A DNA stretch of 64,000 nt, from NCBI GenBank assembly GCA_030248065.1, contig JASAMV010001555.1:33980-97979 (forward strand), written 5' to 3'. Every line of letters starts with the position of its first letter. Position 1 is the first letter of the stretch. Below are positions 42,883 to 53,200 of this stretch, in pieces. This stretch comes from Rhynchonema sp. JSB1_4. Its lineage: Eukaryota; Nematoda; Chromadorea; Monhysterida; Xyalidae. Under the pieces are notes generated by a model, which saw only the letters and a program-made list of their open reading frames with translations, was not told the origin of the DNA and made no database searches. The translations under genes were made by a program, and so were the position numbers.

Positions 42883-45831
42883 ATGTCAGTTGATCATTCC
42901 ATCGAATTGCCATTGGATAATGATGAGCAGTGCAAGGAACAGGCGTTGCAGATGTTGTACGAATGCAAACCGGAATGGAAGGGCAAAGAGCTGATCTGTG
43001 AGGTTGGGCGTGAATCCATGACAATTTATTGATTTTTGTGAGTTTTACGAACTATTCGTTTCCCGTTTGTCATTCAGTTTTTCACCGCCGGCATTTCCAA
43101 CAAAATCTTCAGCGTTTGGCCGTCCAACGAATCCGGTCGGGATCGGGTCGTATTTCGTGTCTATGGACGAAACACGGAGCTTCTTGTGTCCAGGTGCGTC
43201 TTCGTGTGCATCCCTTTGCTATCATGCACATAAATCGCCCATCACAGTATTTGTTTTGGCGTTTTGTGTAACGTTCACCCATTAAACATAAAACAATTAT
43301 GGTTATCATATGTTGACAACCAGCATCCCAGATCAGCCGAACTTCGCAACTGGCGTCTGTTGGCGAAACACGGTTTTGCGAGTCCGTTGTACGGCACGTT
43401 CACCAATGGCATTGTGTGTGGCTATCAGCCCGGGGTGACGGTGGATGTGAACACGGTCAAAGATGAAAAGTTGTCAAGGTTGGTATGGTTTTCTTGGTTG
43501 AATGTGAAATAGTTCCTAAATTTAGCGCCTGGTCAGTTTTGGGGCTGGTTTCCGAAAAAGAGTATCAGACATGCCAGTCCGGATACCCATGCATAAACCT
43601 CACCAGTGCACTTGAAACTTTGCTCACTGGTTGAAGATTGATCGCCGAACGAATGGCGTTGATGCACATGATCAAAGAGGATGAAACATCAGCCAGTCAG
43701 CAGCCAAGACAGTGTGAAATATGGGACAAGGTGTCGTCATTTATTGATGCGATTCCTGAGCGCCTTGGGGACGAACAAAAGCAAAAACGGTAAGTTATGT
43801 TGTCTCATTCATTTTTTTGCTAAAATTAGTCACGATGTTTTTGCCCAGTTTCACCGCCACCTTTCCAAGTCACGACGAGTTGCGGCAACGTTTGAATGCG
43901 ATACGAAACATCAGCGAACAACTGGGCAGCACGGTGGTGTTCTGTCATAATGATCTGTTGTTGAACAATATTATCTACGATGAATGCACTGGTCAGTTGG
44001 TTGGCTGGCTTGCCGATGTTTCACACTGGTTATTCATGCTGTTTGGTTCCCGTAAGTGTAGTTAAGAAGCAGTGTACTTGTGGTGGCCAGGGTTGGGCAA
44101 AAAACGTTTTTTTTTGCAAAAAAAATCGTTTTTTTTAAACGTTTTTTTAAAAAAAAACGTTTTTTTAAAACGCCCAGATGACCAAAATATGCCCCAAAAA
44201 AATTGGAAAACGCTCATGTTGGGAAGAAAACGTTGTTAAATGAAGTAATTCTATGGGTTCTGAGGCAAAATAAACGGGTTTCAACCCTCTTGTAGCGAGT
44301 TGTTAAGATCCCGTATCAGGCCCGCATCATGGGACCAACTTTGGCCGGGGTCATCATTGAAAGTCAAACTCCGTATATCGACGTATCTCGACAAAGTAAA
44401 AATTGGTCGAAAATTTTTTGAAAAACATGGGACAAAAAATTGATTTTCCTTGAAAATCAGGGTACCTCCCTTGAAAAAATTAGGGAAATCAAGGAAATTC
44501 AGGATTTAAAAAAACGAAAAACGACCCAGACGTTTATTTTTAAAAAAAACGTCGTTTTTTAAGGAAAAAAAACGCCGTCGTTTTTTTGCCCAACCCTGGT
44601 GGCGGCACCGAGCAAGCATGCTGTCGTGCGTGATCATAATATGTAAGGCGCGTTTAGTCATATCGGAAATCGGGAACGGGGGAATCGACAAAAAAATTTT
44701 GTTTCCCGATTCCTGCCCCATAGACTAAACGCGCCCTAAGAATTTTTTCAGATTCTATCAACTTCATCGATTACGAGTACGCTTGCTACAACTATCAAGC
44801 GCTCGATATTGCCAACCATTTCTGTGAATACGCCGGTTTGTTTGTGAAACATCAGCTGGCTTGACGGCTCGCTCCTAGACACGTACACAAAGTCAAAGAC
44901 TGTGGTCGTTGAACCATACAGCTCAGTTGGTATAAGATGTTTGTCTCATTTCTAAACAAGAAAACTGAAACTGAAAACTGGGATGGGAAACATCTGTCCG
45001 GTTTTCCGAACGTCATGGTTCGAGACCTCCTATTCCACATTTCGTGTGTATTTTTTTCGCCGCTGTTGTTGTCGGCGAAACTGATTGGTCAGATTCAAAT
45101 ACAAATCCGTCCAATCACAGGCGTCGACGATATCGATTTCTCGCTCTATCCATCAACCAGCTATCAGTTTGTGTGGTTGCGACACTATCTGACCACTTGG
45201 CATGCTGCCAATAAAATGCCCGAACCCACGGACCAAGATGTGCAACGACTGTTCATACAAGTGAATAAAATGGCACATGTGAGTGATTAGGGTAAACGCA
45301 AGCCACGCCAACACGAGCCCGATTTCGCAGCTGGCAGAATAACGAAACTTTCATACGTAGCTGCTGATTTGGGAAATGTTACTCGTTGACGAATACAAAG
45401 TGGAGCGTGATGATTTTCTCTTTCTATTCGTTTTGAATACACACCACCATCGAAATCGGGCTCGTGTTGGCGTAGTTTGCCTTTATGTGTTTGTGTTTCA
45501 TTCGGCTTCAAAATCGCAGTCGTTTCTTTGAAAAAAATGTCAAGAATCTGTTGCAACCACTCATCCCTCCAGATGCCCCATTTCTGGTGTTCACTGTGGT
45601 CGGTCGCCCAAGCCCATCATTCGACGATTGATTTCGATTTCTTACAGTGCGTAACGTTATTGATCTATCTCAAACACATGTGTTCCATGTTGCGTACCAA
45701 TATTGATGTTTCACCCGTCTTTTGTGTTCAGGTACGGAATCGACCGTTGGCAAGAGGGTGAACGATTGAGGACGAAATTCGAAAAGTTGTCCATTGATGA
45801 TCTAAACACGATTTCACTTATTCACAATTGA
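42883..45831 (+). CDS. ETNK: ethanolamine kinase, tandem copy B
   Basis: Exons 42883-43002, 43078-43193, 43332-43478, 43637-43789, 43849-43991, 44752-44835, 45121-45278, 45573-45646 and 45732-45831: each has the same length as its counterpart in copy A, giving 364 residues. Coding is highly similar, with scattered substitutions (Y28C, VYK to ICE at the end of exon 1, KDD to KED, HFLWSLWSI to HFWCSLWSV, ISLIDN to ISLIHN at the C-terminus). CHNDLLLNNIIYDE and INFIDYEY are intact, so the enzyme should be active. Exon 4 starts after GAAG instead of TTCAG, a shift in splice context relative to copy A. Intron 5 contains two transposon relics absent from copy A. Confidence 0.93.
44088..44598. mobile_element. 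hAT MITE with CAGGGTTGGGCAA ends, 511 bp, in ETNK copy B intron 5
   Basis: Ends CAGGGTTGGGCAAAAAACG and CGTTTTTTTGCCCAACCCTG; flanks GTGGTGGC and GTGGCGGC agree in 7 of 8. Interior rich in AAAACGTTTTTT. Absent at the same place in ETNK copy A. Confidence 0.87.
44647..44736. mobile_element. 90-bp Harbinger-like mini-MITE
   Basis: GGCGCGTTTAGTC at the left and GACTAAACGCGCCC at the right, flanked by TAA on both sides (3-bp TWA duplication). Sits 16 bp before ETNK copy B exon 6, so the polypyrimidine tract of that acceptor is partly the spacer between MITE and exon. Confidence 0.75.
44911..45035 (+). repeat. tRNA-like pol III box A/box B pair, possible tRNA-derived SINE or relic
   Basis: CAGCTCAGTTGGTA (44,920-44,933) resembles a tRNA D-arm/box A, and GGTTCGAGACC (45,017-45,027) matches box B. 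They are about 85 bp apart, further than in an intronless tRNA, and the T-stem pairs poorly. A tRNA gene with intron is unlikely; a degenerate tRNA-derived element is the better guess. Confidence 0.35.
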
Positions 45832-47240
45832 ATACCGCTTGTTTCATTTTTTTAAAGCTTTGCGATTTCCGGCTGCGCTTTTGCTATTGTCATTATTTAA
45901 CGCATTTGTAGTTATTTTTGCGAAATAGGTATAAAACAACGTTTTTCCGGTATTCAGAGCGAAATTCTAAAACTTATCCATTGGTGACCAAAACTACGTT
46001 TTACTTGTTGATGGTTGAGCGCCTTGATTGAATACCGTAGGGAGTTGTGCACATCCGTAATTTTCGCACCTTTGTGATTTTCTCCCTCCCGCATCTCGTT
46101 TTGATATCGTGGTTATCTTACGCATTGTAAGTTTTTCAAAACAGGCATGTCTCCAGCTTGAGTACACTTTTGTAATTATACTCGTTGATCATGCTTTTCA
46201 ATTTGTCAATTTTAGAGTAGGCAATCATTTAAGCATATTTGAGCATGGTGATAAATGAAAATCTGTCAAGTTGTCGAGATTCACTTTAGTCAGGCGCTAA
46301 AAGTACATACATATCTGAATTTTATCATCAGGATTACGTTTTTCTTCGGCTTCAGCCCTTAAACTTCATAAAGCCGTTTCTTCGTCCGTCAGCGCTGATC
46401 ACATTATTTTCATTTCTATTAGGTGCCTTTTAAATTCGCTTGTTGCCTGCCGCCCGACCGATTATTTGACTCGTCGTTCATTTATATGTGTCACGTATGA
46501 CGCTTGTATATTGCCACCACAAATACACTCCATACGCAATTGCGCAGACCGGAAAAGATTGTGGAGCTTACATATACATAGGTACATATTGCTAAAATGG
46601 CGATGTTAGTCAACGAAATACTGCAACCATCGAGACTGATCAAGCCCGACACCAGTGCATAACGACAGAGCGCACGCCGATGCCGAATGTCAGGAATGAC
46701 ACGGTGAGAAGGAAGTGTGAGAACGATCAGCATAAATGTCATCGCCAGGATGAACTGAAAGAAGGAAAATGCGATTTTTGGTATTTGTTTTGACCAGTTT
46801 TCTAAATTTGACTCATGTTTTGTTGTTGTTTCTTGATCTTGATGACTAATACCCGAGATTCGTGAAGGATTGGTTTCGATGATATTTTTATCAGATTGAA
46901 GCTTTTGTCACAGTTCGATGGACGGCTTGTATTTGGCTGTTTTAATCCTCTTTCCGTCAGCTGTTTCAGAACCTGTTCCGATAACTTGATGTGAGAATAA
47001 AAACTGATTTAAGCTATTTTGCACAGATGTTGGGCAAGTGGTTTATTTGCCGTTCCGTTTAACTGCTAACGACAGCGACGTGTTTTTGTAACTTGAAACA
47101 CCGGAAAACTTGCAATTACCAGAAACACAATCAGCTGACCGTGTCTTGTCTCTTGCTGAAAACGTGAAAGCTGTTTCAAACACCAATCCACTATAACTGT
47201 ATGCAAAATATTTTCACAACAAATTAGTTTTTTGAAAGAA
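45832..47240. other. intergenic region between ETNK copy B and PEBP gene
   Basis: 1.4 kb, A/T-rich, no transposon ends recognised. Contains a candidate minus-strand exon (46,491-46,754). The last 50 bp before the PEBP start are A/T-rich with no evident TATA box. Confidence 0.4.
46491..46754 (-). CDS. candidate last exon of an unrecognised membrane protein (low confidence)
   Basis: On the minus strand a good acceptor (TTTTCCTTCTTTCAG) at 46,755 opens an 87-codon frame to TGA at 46,491. It starts FILAMTFMLIVLTLPSHRV (membrane-like), followed by a basic loop and a second hydrophobic stretch (SLTNIAILAICTYVYV), then NCVWSVFVVAIYKRHT. No upstream exon was found in the 480 bp before the PEBP gene. 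May be chance or the remnant of a divergent gene. Confidence 0.2.
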   Translation of the reverse strand, partial: FILAMTFMLIVLTLPSHRVIPDIRHRRALCRYALVSGLISLDGCSISLTNIAILAICTYVYVSSTIFSGLRNCVWSVFVVAIYKRHT

Positions 47241-48762
47241 ATGAACAAAATGCACGTGCTTGCTGTCTGGGCAACGCTGGCCGCTTTCGTAGCGCTTGCC
47301 GAAGGACAGGTAATGCACAAATTCGCCAGGGGATACAGGTGAAATATGGTTCATGTTGTTAGTTATAATTCGCAGGGTGATTTCCGACTGGTCGGTACCC
47401 CGCGTCCCCTGCAACACGTCATCAACATAGCACCCACGGTTGCACCCAAATCGATCAGTCAAGCATTCTCACTATCGCGACTGGTTCCCGATCTTTTGCC
47501 CTTTGCACCACCAGCACCCGCGCATGTTAGTGCTGTTTATTATAACGGGATTGAAATATCATGTGCCGCGATGTTTCAATCCCAGTATCACATGGCCCCG
47601 TCGTGTTTGACAGCCGCATACAGTTCCGGGTGCAATTCTAGGCTGAAAGTTGAAACATAGGGAGCGCGAAGTTACTTCGACTTTTGCCTATGCTTTGCAC
47701 TGTTTCGCACGCGCGTGCACGCGACTTCAACTTTCAGCCTAGAATTGCACCCGGTACTGTATTTCGCAGTTCCCAACTCAGTGCCGAACTCAGCCGAACC
47801 GGTGGCGTCACTTGATTTGTCGGTAAAACAGCGAATATTGAAAAAGCAGTCTTGAAACATAGATAATTGTCTACTGTTTCGAAACACGCGACCCTGAGGC
47901 GGCAACGCGAAGTTGCGCAATGGACAATTGCCATCGTGCAAGCCGATGTTTCACAATGCTGTGCTGATTTGCAGGTTACATGGGCCAATGGAGCTGTAAT
48001 GAACCTGGGTAATGAGCTGCTCCCAGCGCAAACAGCTGAGCTGCCCTCATCGATCGCTTGGCCGCGTGACCCGTTCGCGTATTACACTGTGATGCTGATT
48101 GGTTAGTGGTTTTCGATTACATTTCAATTCGTTTAAATTTATTCAAAAATCTTTTCTTTTCACACGCCGAGCACGCGGGCAGCAGGACGACACATTTGCA
48201 CTGGGCCGTGGTCAATGTACCGGGCATGGACTTGTATGCGGGCAATACTGTGGCGCAATACGCACCGATTGCACCCGCGCCCAGAGAACGTTCGTTTTTA
48301 TTGTGATCTCGTCATTTTTTAAAGGTGATGGTCACAAATGAGGCTCAAAGTCTCTTTCAGAAGCGTCGCGCTACGTTTTGCTGGTCTACAAACAGCCAAG
48401 ACAGATAGCCGCTGCAAATTGGCCGGTGCGAAAAACGTATTATAAATCCATGCAAAAAACGTCTTTATATGATAATCCATATTTTGAAAATTTGTGTTTG
48501 ATAAGAACCTAATTGCAGACCTACATCAATGACTCAACTCTATTTCCTCGGCTTAATTTCGATTTGCCTGGATTTGTCAACCGGCATCAGCTTGGCAGTC
48601 CGGTGGCGGCAAACTTCTATATGGTTTGTGGGCAATTATTTTGTTCTTTTGTCAAAAAATAAATATTACTTGGGTCTTTTTCTCCATAACCAGGCCAAAT
48701 GTGACTCGTTCGCTCGTTGGAATCGTGGGCGAATGGGACTGCCCGATCCAGGGCCGTGTTGA
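47241..48762 (+). CDS. secreted PEBP-family (phosphatidylethanolamine-binding) protein
   Basis: Exons 47241-47309, 47376-47525, 47975-48101, 48164-48289, 48361-48425, 48519-48623 and 48694-48762 give 236 residues plus stop. The N-terminus MNKMHVLAVWATLAAFVALA is a signal peptide ending near AEGQ, so the protein is probably extracellular. PEBP fold motifs: YYTVMLID, THLHWAVVNVPG, GNTVAQYAPIAP, SRYVLLVYKQPRQI, FDLPGFVNRHQLGSPVAANF. The ligand-site DPDAPS is replaced by DAEHAG, so phospholipid binding is uncertain. MRPL38 is related but lacks a signal peptide. The exon 4 acceptor follows TCTTTTCTTTTCAC with no AG; only this position gives the right phase and the conserved Asp. Confidence 0.85.
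47621..47759. mobile_element. palindromic TA-flanked MITE, 139 bp, in PEBP intron 2
   Basis: CAGTTCCGGGTGCAATTC and its inverted partner ending GGTACTG form arms of about 34 bp (through CTAGGCTGAAAGTTGAA), flanked by TA on both sides. The ends start CAGT, as in pogo-type elements. Confidence 0.75.
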
Positions 48763-50297
48763 CAGAAGTTCATGTCGGGTGTGAATTTGACTGGACTGAC
48801 ACTACGTATCTTTAGTACATTTCTTATTAATTTTTGCGCATTATATACCTGCGAAGGCGTGTGCCCCTTTATGATCACAGACCACTTCGACGTACGAAGA
48901 CTGACATAGCTCATGGTATCATCATTCACGTATAATAATCGACAATTCTTGGCACAATTTGGTTATTATTTTGTCGTCGTGACTTTGTCATGTTAGTGCA
49001 TTGCCGTGGATAAAAACAAACAGACTAACAGTGAAGCCCACGCTGTGCAGTATTTGTATTGCCGATATTTGAACTGTTACCAATGATATTGAAAGCATGG
49101 GGAGCAAAATTTTTGGACACGAAGAAAGCACAGGACTACATTTGCGATCGTTTTATGATCGTTGTATAGTGAGACTCGCTGTGGGTGTCCATGAGCTTGA
49201 CCAGGTCTACGGTGTCTTCGATAAATGATCTCTTCGCATGCTCTTTCAGAACTATAAGACTGCATGTCAATTCGCTTGACGAAAAACCGAAACGCACTTC
49301 ACTTACTAATATTTTACACTCATAATTGCTCTCTTTTATACACATAAAGACAGTAAAAACTCGCATTATTCTCTGATCAGAATTAATTCAACGAGGTTTG
49401 TTCATCACAGCAATAATAATTTAACATGAACACACCGTCGAGAAAATAACATATTGACACGCTAGCAGACATCAAGCAATCGAAGTATTAGCCGGTTCAC
49501 AGTAATGTACAATAGAGATTATAATTTTTGATAATTATTGAAATTTCACTAAAAATCAAGTTCTTTATGTATCACAACACCAGCGTTAAGAAAACTAGCA
49601 CGGAACGTCCATTATATTCACACGGCATCGGTTCGTATTGTAAATTGTTCACAACTACAGGCATATGTAAATCTTCACACAAAATTATGTACTTTTTAAC
49701 ATATTATTGAAAAACGAGCTGTCCAGAGTTCAGGTGTAAAAAACGACACAACCGTTAGGCACTCGAATGATAAACTGCTGTTAATCACATGTAAAGAATG
49801 ACCCACCGCAGAAACTAAATCAATAGCTGAATAACTATCATCTGATTACAGAAGGCTACATTTTTTAAAGATACACACATGAAGTTCATTAAGACCCAAT
49901 TTATTTAGCTATCATCTGTAAAAAAAGTCTCAGTATGATTTGATATGTGAAGAGCCGATGTTTTGAACGTAGTCTTATCAAGAAAAAGCTCAGAGAAACA
50001 AATGATTCGCTGAGATAATCATTTCAACGATAAAGTTTCAGCGTAAAATACGAAACGAAACAGGTCGAAGCGAACACACCCGAATTCAGCTATATGTAGC
50101 ATAAATCAATCAAAACAGCGAAACTCAGCGATATAAATAAGAGCACACGAAAACAAGAATAAACGCGAATTCGAACGGTAGAAACAAATAGAATGAAGCG
50201 AAAATTGGAATCAAAGAAACCATAACACTCAAAAGAATGTTTGATCGATAAACAGCAGAGGAGAAAGAGATTGTTGAAATTATCGATCGACTGATAT
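48763..50297. other. convergent intergenic region, PEBP (+) and USP (-) 3' ends
   Basis: 1.5 kb, A/T-rich. TTTATT at 49,900-49,905 (AATAAA on the minus strand) may be the USP polyadenylation signal, about 400 nt past its stop. Region 49,900-50,290 is rich in short GCGAAA/AAACAG runs. No gene or transposon recognised. Confidence 0.45.
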
Positions 50298-53200
50298 CTA
50301 TAGATCGGTCTCGATGGCTGAATGAGTCTTTAAATGCTGCTGTTGTTGTTGATGATGCGGAGGTGTTGAACTCTGCTCCAAACCCGATGCTTGCAAAGAG
50401 AAATCGGTCAACATCTTCACAGTATCGCTCAACGCACGGTGTTGATTGGTTGAAACATCAGTTGCTTGCTGCTGATTGGTTGTTGTCGTGGTGGCCGTTG
50501 ATTGATGGGGAAGAACTGGAAAGTAAAACAAAATGAAAGCGAAAATAAATCCAATGAAAGAGAAAACACCACCAACCGGGCGGAACAGTGCGCATCGGCG
50601 TCGGCGTCAGATCACGTGCGGGCGGGGGGATGACCAAGTCCAAATTCACACTGTGTCTGTTTCCGACGGGTGGGTGCGCGTTGTTCGCATTCACGTCTGA
50701 AACATCACAATAAATCATCCCAAAATTTTGTCGGAGCGGGTTTGGGGGGTCAGTGGCAAGGCCACTCTATTCAAAAAGTGACAGGCAAACAGATGTTTCG
50801 CAGTTGCAGTTAATCCAGCCGTCAACAGAGCACATCTCAATTCCATTGAGTCTTCTAATTCCTATTGTCCCAAACAAGCAAGACAACCCCCATCGGCGGT
50901 CACCCACCAGCATTCAATTGTGTGTACGACTGCGAATGCGTCAACTGTTGTCCGATGGTGCCGTCGCTCGTGCTCACAATTGTCGGCAGTCGTTGACGAT
51001 GGTCCATGTGCGCACGGTACATTCTGGCAATATCATTCTGTCCTTTTTCATACATTCAACCTTTGCGAGTAAAATAGCATTTTTTGACAGCACTATCCAA
51101 GATCCAAGATGCTAGATTCTGCTAAGAGACAAAGGGCAGCCGACGGCAGCACTGACCGGAGCAAGTCGAACTGGAGCAGACTGTCTGACATTTCAGGCAG
51201 GAATGAGCGCACTCAAAAAACCCAATTTCATGTCATTACCTCACTCGCATCACGCAGTACAAAAATATCAGAGCTTATCAGACACACACTCATAAACAGC
51301 CAGCGACGAACATGAAATACGTGCGTATTCCCTTGAAAACCCAGGGTGCACTCACCTTGACGGTTCAGGCGGCAACGGTTTCGTGATGTATGATGGCAGC
51401 CGATTGAACCAGTGCTCACCGAAACCGGACTCACTGCTCGACCGTTGTGTGAGATGCGGATGCACGCTGCCACGACGCTGCAATGCACAATGTTGCAATG
51501 TTGTCATTGACGTCTCTACGGTCGCAAGACGGATGGTGTGAAACCAGACTTGAGAAATGTTTTGCTATCACTGTAAGTCAGCTACGGGAATTGTTGGAGC
51601 AATTATCATGTTTGTTTATTTTGCGAGAAAACATAAAAAGTGCAAAAAAACTAACAAAACAAAACAGTACATGATTAGCGCAGAACAATCTGCTACGTAT
51701 TACTTGTCACTGTCAGTGGTGCGTTGGGGTCATAGTAGTGGCTGGGGGGGGGGGGGTTGGGGGGTTACCCCCCTCTCAGTGCTTACCTACCACAAAACCC
51801 GAGGGGGGGTTGGGGGGGGAGGTTGAGTACTTACCTCTCACAACTCCAAATCATACCTCTCACAAGCAATTTTATATCTTTTTAAGGCAAAAATCGGTGT
51901 TTTTCGACCTTATTTTCCCAAAAATCGCAAACCCACCCATAATACCTATTTTTAGGCGATTTTCGGCGAAAATTTGGAAAAAGTACTATTTTTACCTCAA
52001 TGTTTGGCCAAAATTGTATCACAAAAACGGTGTTTTTTCGCCTTTTTGGGTGACCAAAATCATACCTCTCACGCTTCCGGTCCCAACCCCGCATCATACT
52101 TACCTCCCACACATGGGCCTGCCACTACACTGGTTGGGGTTACCCCGTGGTATGGAACACGGGAAATCGGCTGGGGGTACGGGGTACGGGAAACTTTTTA
52201 GTTTTGGAACAAGCACCCCTAAGAAATGACCTCTTGACCACGAGAATGACCTCTTGACCACGAGAAGTACCAAAATTGAGCATTTTTGGCCTAAAACGTC
52301 TGAAATCGCTTGCTGTAGCAAGAAAAAAACCGTTATAAGCACTTCAACACCTATGTTTGTCACTTTAAAAGATTTTTTGGGGTCATGTTTCAGAAATCCC
52401 TTCGGGTATGTGGTATTTTTGGAGAAACCCCTCTGGTATGGGAATCTTTTGATATTTGGGGTATGTACGGGAAATTTTCCGAAAATTTGGCTGGGTACGG
52501 GAAAATTTCGATTTCTGAACCACACCACTGTATTACATCATCCCCTAAATTATTCTCACATGATTGGTACATTATTCGGAGCATCGCTATGTCAGCTCCT
52601 TTCACAGATTCAACAGAAAGCCACACAAATCAATCAGCAACCCCACCTCATAGAAGAGAATGTACGCCGCATTGGTCACCAATTGTCTGGTGTCACTAAC
52701 GAGCGTCACATGATTGTCGTCGTAATATCGCCACCTCGAATCCAACGGATTGCGACAGGCAGCCGCGTAGTGACCAGAATGAATAGAATCACCTGCAATT
52801 CGATTCGATGGCAATAAAATCGACTGATTTGTCAAGGGACAATGGGTGAATATTTGCTTTTCACCCATACCTATGTGCCGAGTGGAGTCACTCATGGCTT
52901 GACGACCCAACCATGTGTACATCCTACACTAGCATTGCATATATCCCAGGACGGCCCAAGGTGGCCCAGGACATCATCAGCATGAATGTACTACTTCATC
53001 AGTAGATTCATGCTGATAATAATGAACAAAGACCTGGGGTAATTTCGCTAGAATACCAAGCAACAGCACTCAACACGCCCCAATCTAACCGTGATGATAA
53101 CATATGGCATACAGATCGTACAACGTGTGTGACGCGTCTGTGCCAGGCGCACCATTACTCGCCGTTGTGGTGTCACCGTTGTAAAGTGAGTTCATTGAGC

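Noticed and set aside
40070..48762. Ethanolamine kinase plus PEBP as a functional lipid cluster
   Set aside because: The name of PEBP does not imply a role in phosphatidylethanolamine synthesis, and the flanking genes are unrelated; adjacency is probably chance.
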